A stretch of DNA of 64,000 nt, taken from Dasyornis broadbenti. Taxonomy: Eukaryota; Chordata; Aves; Passeriformes; Dasyornithidae. The notes beneath the pieces are model-generated. The model saw only the letters and a program-made list of their open reading frames with translations, did not search any database and was not told the DNA's origin. A program made the translations under genes and the position numbers. Of this stretch, positions 59,931 to 64,000 are shown piece after piece (position 1 is the first letter of the stretch; each line of letters begins with the position of its first letter). The stretch covers positions 1,280,193 to 1,344,192 of the forward strand of contig VZRN01002958.1 in NCBI GenBank assembly GCA_013397935.1, read 5' to 3'.

Positions 59931-62900
59931 CTGGAGGGGGAAAAGGAAAGACAAAAGCAGGAAAGATGACCCAGGTTTCTGTTAGAGGGCTTGGTTCTCT
60001 TCCACCGTTCTCCCAGGCTGCTAAGTGAATTAGCTAAATGCATAGGTTCAAAAAAGCCATCAGCACCACTTAGGAAGGCTAAAAAGGACCAGAACAGTTT
60101 CATTTACTGACATATCTCTATTGACAGTGTGTCAGCCAAAGGGCTAATGGATGTCTGTGTCTGGTTCAAGCTTATGGCTGCATCTGCATGCAGTAGGACT
60201 TTTTTTGCCATCCTTAAGTATAACAGTAATGCAGTGTGTCTCAGGCCTCTTCTACAGCACTTGCATTACAACACAGACCAAACCACTGCCTGCCCCATGC
60301 AATTAACTTCAGTAATGAACACTACTCCTGAGTTTTGGCAGCTGAAGTACAAGCCTTAGAACCAGAAACTACTGTGACTTTATTCTGGCTACATTAAAGA
60401 ATGGTTTCAGATAAAAAAACAAGAAGGTACCCATTTCCCCAGTAGAAAATGTAACTGCTTTGGAAAGCAGAGAACAAAGAAGAGATGATGTATGTTCTCA
60501 GCCCTGGATATTGCACTTATATGCATGTGGCCTGTCTTTTTCACCCAGAACTGTCAAAAGCTCTTTATGGAATAATTAATTTCCTGGGTGTCTGTATGTG
60601 TGTGGAGGGACCAGGAGATCATTTGTGGCATCACTCTTTAATCATAATTACACCTGAGACAGAGTATTTCATGTCTAGGTATAAAGAGGCTACTCCTGGA
60701 TTGCAGTGACAGATTTCCAGCTGTAGGGGATAGAATGGGATGGGGTCTGGAAATTCTTGTACTGTGAAGCTATTGTAAGGAACCTGTTATGTCTGGGCTA
60801 ATACGGACACTTCTAAATCCATGTCACAAACCTGACAGTTAAAAAGGAAAATGCATTTCAGAGCACCTACACTTCCTCCCTTTTGGTCATCTAAAATCCA
60901 CAATACGTCCAGAGAACTGTAGACTAGTTAGACCAGTGATTAAACCAGTCATTCAACAGAATATGCAGCTGACCAGCCCAATACTACCTACTGCTGTTTG
61001 CATAAGTAACTGGTGACATCTTTCAAGGTAAAAATAGAACAACCCTGTCCCAGCTTACCCAAAATACTGCCAGTGCTCTATTTCATGTAACATCTCGGAG
61101 GTCTTCTGCTCTTGAGTAGCTGGGTCCTCCTCTCTGGACAGTCTCAAAAATTTGAGGAATTGAAGTGGGAGATGTATACATGTTCTGAAGGGCATGGACA
61201 TCTAGAATCACAACACAAGTCACCTGAGTTCTCAGGGAAACACATCCTCCTTCTTAGCAGAACAATTTGCATGGCATGCAATTGATTTATTGGTGCACTT
61301 AAAAGCTAGACATTAATGCAGTGAACTTTCTGACCCTTGTATAAATAGAGCACAGTGTAATCCCCAACCACTTTACACAGTATGAAAGAAAGAGGAACCA
61401 GAGTTGTTTTAGCTGAGTATGACACGAGATATCAGTGTTACCCTGGATACTTTTACACCTCAGACTATTCCCTCTTCTATTTTCTTAGAAACAAGCTAGA
61501 AGGTAGATTTGAGGTATCAGTGGGATGAAGAAAAACTTCTTATGACTAGGTGAGGAGAGGGAAAGCAGAAAAAGTAAAAATCCCATATGCTGTTATAAAG
61601 ACTAGACTTACCTTGATGCAGCAGTCACAGCAGACAACACTGAAAGAGAAAAGTTTCAAGCATTACCACTTAAGTAAAGCTCAGCAGATATCAATATTGC
61701 AGCTACAGGTGACATTCCCAAGTAAGTGTGAATTTATGATAGTGACAGAATCACTTGATGGCAAAGTGAGCAAGCTTAGAACTCCACTATTCAGTTTGCC
61801 AGCCTTCCTGTTTCTGGTAGTTTAAATCATCTGAAATGTGTCAGTATCCATAGCTTCAAGGCTTTATCTGCAAATGTTCATTACACTTCACCCACCACTG
61901 CCACCAGACAGTTGCTCAATTTTCAGTGGTTGTTTACTTGCTGCTTATAATCAATTCAGTGCTTCACTACCATTTCAAATAGATTGAAGTGAGCCATAAT
62001 GAGCCTGAAGTTCCTCTCTCCTTCTCCCATGAACAGAAAGCCTCTGACAAATAAGTGGATACAAGTAGGCTCAACTCCTTTCCCAGTCACAAGGTCTGGA
62101 CTTTTCTTTTTCAGTTCTCAACAGAAGATTCTGGTGTAGACCCTCTCCCAGAACCTTTTCAAGCCCCTGGCTGAAGTTAGATCCAACTTTTAGAGCAAAA
62201 TGCAAAAAATTATCTCAGAGAAAGTAAATTAATACTGGCACAGGAAAATTGGCTATTTCTGGCTTAATCCCAAGAGTTAAAACTGAGATACTACTTCAAA
62301 GACAATATTGTTTGCATCCTTTCCAGCTATCAGTGTTTCAGCCTGGCTTGTGCAGTAAGGCAAAGCTGAAGGGCTCAGCAACCTGTTCCTATCCAGTAGT
62401 ACAACCCATGAATACTGAGTATTCTCAGCACTGTTCTTTCACTCTTTTCTCCCTCCTCATTCAGTCCTTTTATACCAGCTCACCTGCTGCAGAGGTAACA
62501 GTTGTAAGGCCACTTAAGAAACATCTGCTTATGGCAACTGAAACAGGTCTGTGGAAAGGAAAGTTATTTGTGAATGCAAATGGGAAATATCTTTGTACCA
62601 ACAGTACCCACTGCCTGCCAAAGAGCAAGCACGTAAACAAACCTTCTAAAGGGTTTAGATTCATATACAATAACAGAGGTCCAATAAAGGATAGCAAAGA
62701 CACAGGAATTAAAAGCTAAAAAGGCAAAAAAAAAAAATCTTACTTGTAGGCCAGTGTTTTTATAATGCAGAGGTTTGGGGCAGCTGCCAGACAACAGAAG
62801 TTTAAGAAAAGGCTCTTGAGCAAACAATAGCTGTATTGTGCAAGAGTGTAACAGTAGCTAGTTAAGAGAGAGGGAAAGAAGTGAGACATTCTTTGAGGTA

Positions 62901-63978
62901 GACTGTAGCAATCCCAAAGAGATTAGATCAGGGCGAATTTGAATTCAATGCTGAAGCAAAAAATGAGTCATAAGGAAGCTGATGAGTCGCTTGAACTTTA
63001 TAAAAAAGACCACATTCATATACAGCTGGCAGTCAGAAGTGATATTATCTTGCGAAGTAGAACTTGAGAAAGCTTAAAAAACAGCAGCGGGTAAAAAACT
63101 ATTTTAGAATAGTCATAGAGCAGGGAAGTTAAAGCAGGGTCAGTAAGGTGAACAGAAAACAAGGATTCAGTCTCAGAAGCATCAGATAGCTTGTGGAAGT
63201 AGCACAACTCTGCTAGTAGAACCTTTGACTCATCCAATACTTCTAAATAAATGAGGGCAAGAAAATGACCCATAAGCCAAGAAGCACAGACTTCCTCACA
63301 TCTGTGTTGCAAAGGGCCTGTACTCAGGACATCCGCTCTGGAGGGGTGGCTGCAACACCCCCTCTAAAGGAGACTTGGGAGATAAGCCAGAAGTCAAGAA
63401 ACATGAACAGGCAACAGTCCTGAGCTACAGCTCCTTCCCTGTCCCTATCATCTCCCTGGCCTTCATGCCCACTCGGCAAGGTGATTTGAGTCAGCATAAC
63501 TCAGGTGTGGGAGCCGGAATCAAGAGCCTTTGTTTCACTGTTTAGCAGTACCAAATCCCAACTATTTACTTTGAGTTTTCAGAGCTGACCAATGGTCATG
63601 GCAGTCAGCTCTCCTCACCTGGAAATCAGACAAGAAGCAACAAGTAAAGGCTGGGCTACTTTCTAGGCAATTTACACAGCTTAAGATGGATTAGAAGCCA
63701 TCACTGCACAAATATTTTAAAAAATTTCCAGCCTAGGGCAAAACTCCAATCAGCTATTATGAACAGGATAAGCTGAGGGCACCTCAGCAGTTCAGCACTG
63801 ATGGCCATGAAACCAGCCAGCCTTTGAAAACACAAGGGCAGCACGAAGTGAAGAAGAAGATATATACCTTTGCTCTTGGAAAGACACCATCACTACATCC
63901 TTGGAAGAGGCCTTGCCTTTCCAGCAACATCATTGCATATCTGGTTCCAATCAGCTCAGCAATGGTTGGTGATGGCCA
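59762..63978 (-). CDS. Spire-like FYVE-type zinc-finger protein, six 3'-terminal coding exons
   Basis: Six minus-strand exons (63978-63868, 62830-62744, 62548-62484, 61639-61612, 61201-61059, 59930-59762) join in one frame to 200 residues and a TGA. All introns are GT-AG. The conceptual product has CxxC pairs at residues 68-71 (CFSC), 83-86 (CYLC), 91-94 (CCDC) and 175-178 (CTQC), a W-P-Y aromatic stretch at 79-81, a K-M-x-x-P turn at 97-101 and W-L-T just before the last pair. This is the layout of the FYVE-type zinc finger of Spire actin nucleators, including an approximately 80-residue insertion before the fourth pair. In that family the finger helps place the nucleator on vesicle membranes, while the KIND and WH2 domains bind formins and actin; those would be encoded beyond the window. 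The 22-residue tail after the last pair is shorter than I recall for SPIRE1/2. The gene structure is well supported. The family call is from memory of the motif, and the protein could be a divergent SPIRE1/2 or a separate paralog. Confidence 0.72.
61059..61201 (-). CDS. Spire-like gene, coding exon E (loop between third and fourth zinc pairs)
   Basis: This 143-nt exon starts in phase 0 after GATTCTAG and ends with two extra bases before GTAAGC. It encodes 47 residues beginning MSMPF, rich in Leu and Phe at first (LPLQFLKFLRL) and then charged (REED, EQKTSEM). In the FYVE-type fingers of Spire this is the long insertion between zinc pairs three and four. The hydrophobic cluster could be the membrane-facing loop, but that is inference. 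A second frame also stays open to a TGA inside the exon; it does not fit the neighbouring phases. Confidence 0.65.
61612..61639 (-). CDS. Spire-like gene, coding exon D, 28-nt microexon (third zinc pair)
   Basis: This is a very short exon with strong borders: a CTTTTCTCTTTCAG acceptor and an AAG|GTAAGT donor. It completes a split serine codon from exon C and then encodes VVCCDCCIK, carrying the third zinc pair (CCDC). It ends in phase 0. Its 28-nt length is needed to keep the zinc-finger frame between exons C and E, which argues that it is real despite its size. Confidence 0.68.
62484..62548 (-). CDS. Spire-like gene, coding exon C (first two zinc CxxC pairs)
   Basis: This 65-nt exon has acceptor TTTCCACAG and donor GTGAGC. 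It starts in phase 0 and leaves two bases. It encodes the first and second zinc pairs, CFSC and CYLC, separated by an F-x-K-W-P-Y-x segment. In SPIRE1/2 the matching stretch (from memory) has CxxC, an aromatic W-x-Y and CxxC at nearly the same spacing, here about three residues shorter. A second AG 11 nt downstream (TTTCAG) could serve as an alternative acceptor but would change the phase. Confidence 0.7.
62744..62830 (-). CDS. Spire-like gene, coding exon B
   Basis: This 87-nt exon encodes 29 residues, phase 0 at both ends, with acceptor AATACAG and donor GTAAGA. A second AG inside it (after GTCTGGCAG) has a good pyrimidine tract, but using it would break the frame into exon C, so the outer acceptor is preferred. 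The peptide ends in KNTGLQ, directly before the first CxxC of exon C. The intron between exons B and C is short (195 nt). Confidence 0.6.
63868..63978 (-). CDS. Spire-like gene, coding exon A (partial gene, most upstream exon seen)
   Basis: This 111-nt exon encodes 37 residues in phase 0-0. It starts after a pyrimidine-rich acceptor ending CCAAG and ends at GCAAAG before GTATAT. The other two frames hit stops. The peptide begins WPSPTIAELIGTRYAMMLLE, an amphipathic-looking segment upstream of the zinc finger, where Spire proteins carry the Spir-box region. I could not align it residue by residue with a known Spir box. It lies 22 nt from the window end, so earlier exons are out of view. Confidence 0.65.
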
Positions 63979-64000
63979 CTTGGAAGGAAAGGGACAGTTC

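Noticed and set aside
62744..62783. Shorter version of exon B using the inner acceptor GTCTGGCAG
   Set aside because: Good splice motif, but the 40-nt exon would put exon A and exon C out of phase.
63016..63312. 98-codon minus-strand frame inside the first visible intron of the Spire-like gene
   Set aside because: No acceptor-donor pair keeps the frame of the flanking exons, and exons A and B already join in phase without it.
1..64000. CRISPR arrays, bacterial operons, tRNA and rRNA genes
   Set aside because: No regularly spaced direct repeats with unique spacers, no tRNA or rRNA signatures seen, and the repeat content is that of a vertebrate nuclear genome.

Overview
The window looks like a stretch of a bird nuclear chromosome. 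It has many CR1 LINE 3' ends, two of them with the octamer tail typical of avian CR1. It also has a MIR-like SINE, degraded palindromic reptile-type repeats, one intact solo LTR, a CpG-rich patch, microsatellites and two assembly Ns. There are no operons, no Shine-Dalgarno context and no long intact ORFs. A passerine is possible because of the LTR, but this is a guess.

The one gene I can support lies at the right edge on the minus strand. Six exons between 63,978 and 59,762 have GT-AG borders and join without a phase error into 200 codons plus a stop (603 nt). The product carries four CxxC pairs in the order and spacing of the FYVE-type zinc finger of Spire actin nucleators (SPIRE1/SPIRE2), and ends with a W-x-T-x3-CxxC segment like the Spire C-terminus. 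Outside that scaffold it matches my recollection of SPIRE1/2 poorly, so it may be a divergent or third Spire-like gene. Its N-terminal part (KIND and WH2 region) would lie beyond position 64,000.

Layout: 1-10.5 kb is gene-free sequence with an old repeat remnant near 1.1 kb. An ancient CR1 lies at 10.54-10.89 kb. About 11-41 kb is repeat-poor and holds several stretches that read like conserved regulatory DNA (15.4, 17.0, 20.4, 28.6 and 31.5 kb) and a CpG-rich island at 33.5-34.35 kb. A 761-bp solo LTR with a 5-bp target duplication and three U3 repeats sits at 40.61-41.37 kb, beside a degraded palindromic repeat. From 43 to 57.5 kb CR1 copies cluster, of at least three apparent ages, including a head-to-head pair and a 5'-inverted copy. 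At 57.8-58.0 kb a CpG-dense patch carries an exact CTCF consensus and a 22-bp tandem repeat. The Spire-like gene occupies 59.5-64 kb.

The picture is a long regulatory-looking intergenic or intronic region, then a repeat cluster, then a possible CTCF boundary just beyond the 3' end of the Spire-like gene. Everything except directly visible motifs, splice signals and repeat structure is inference from reading the sequence without database searches.
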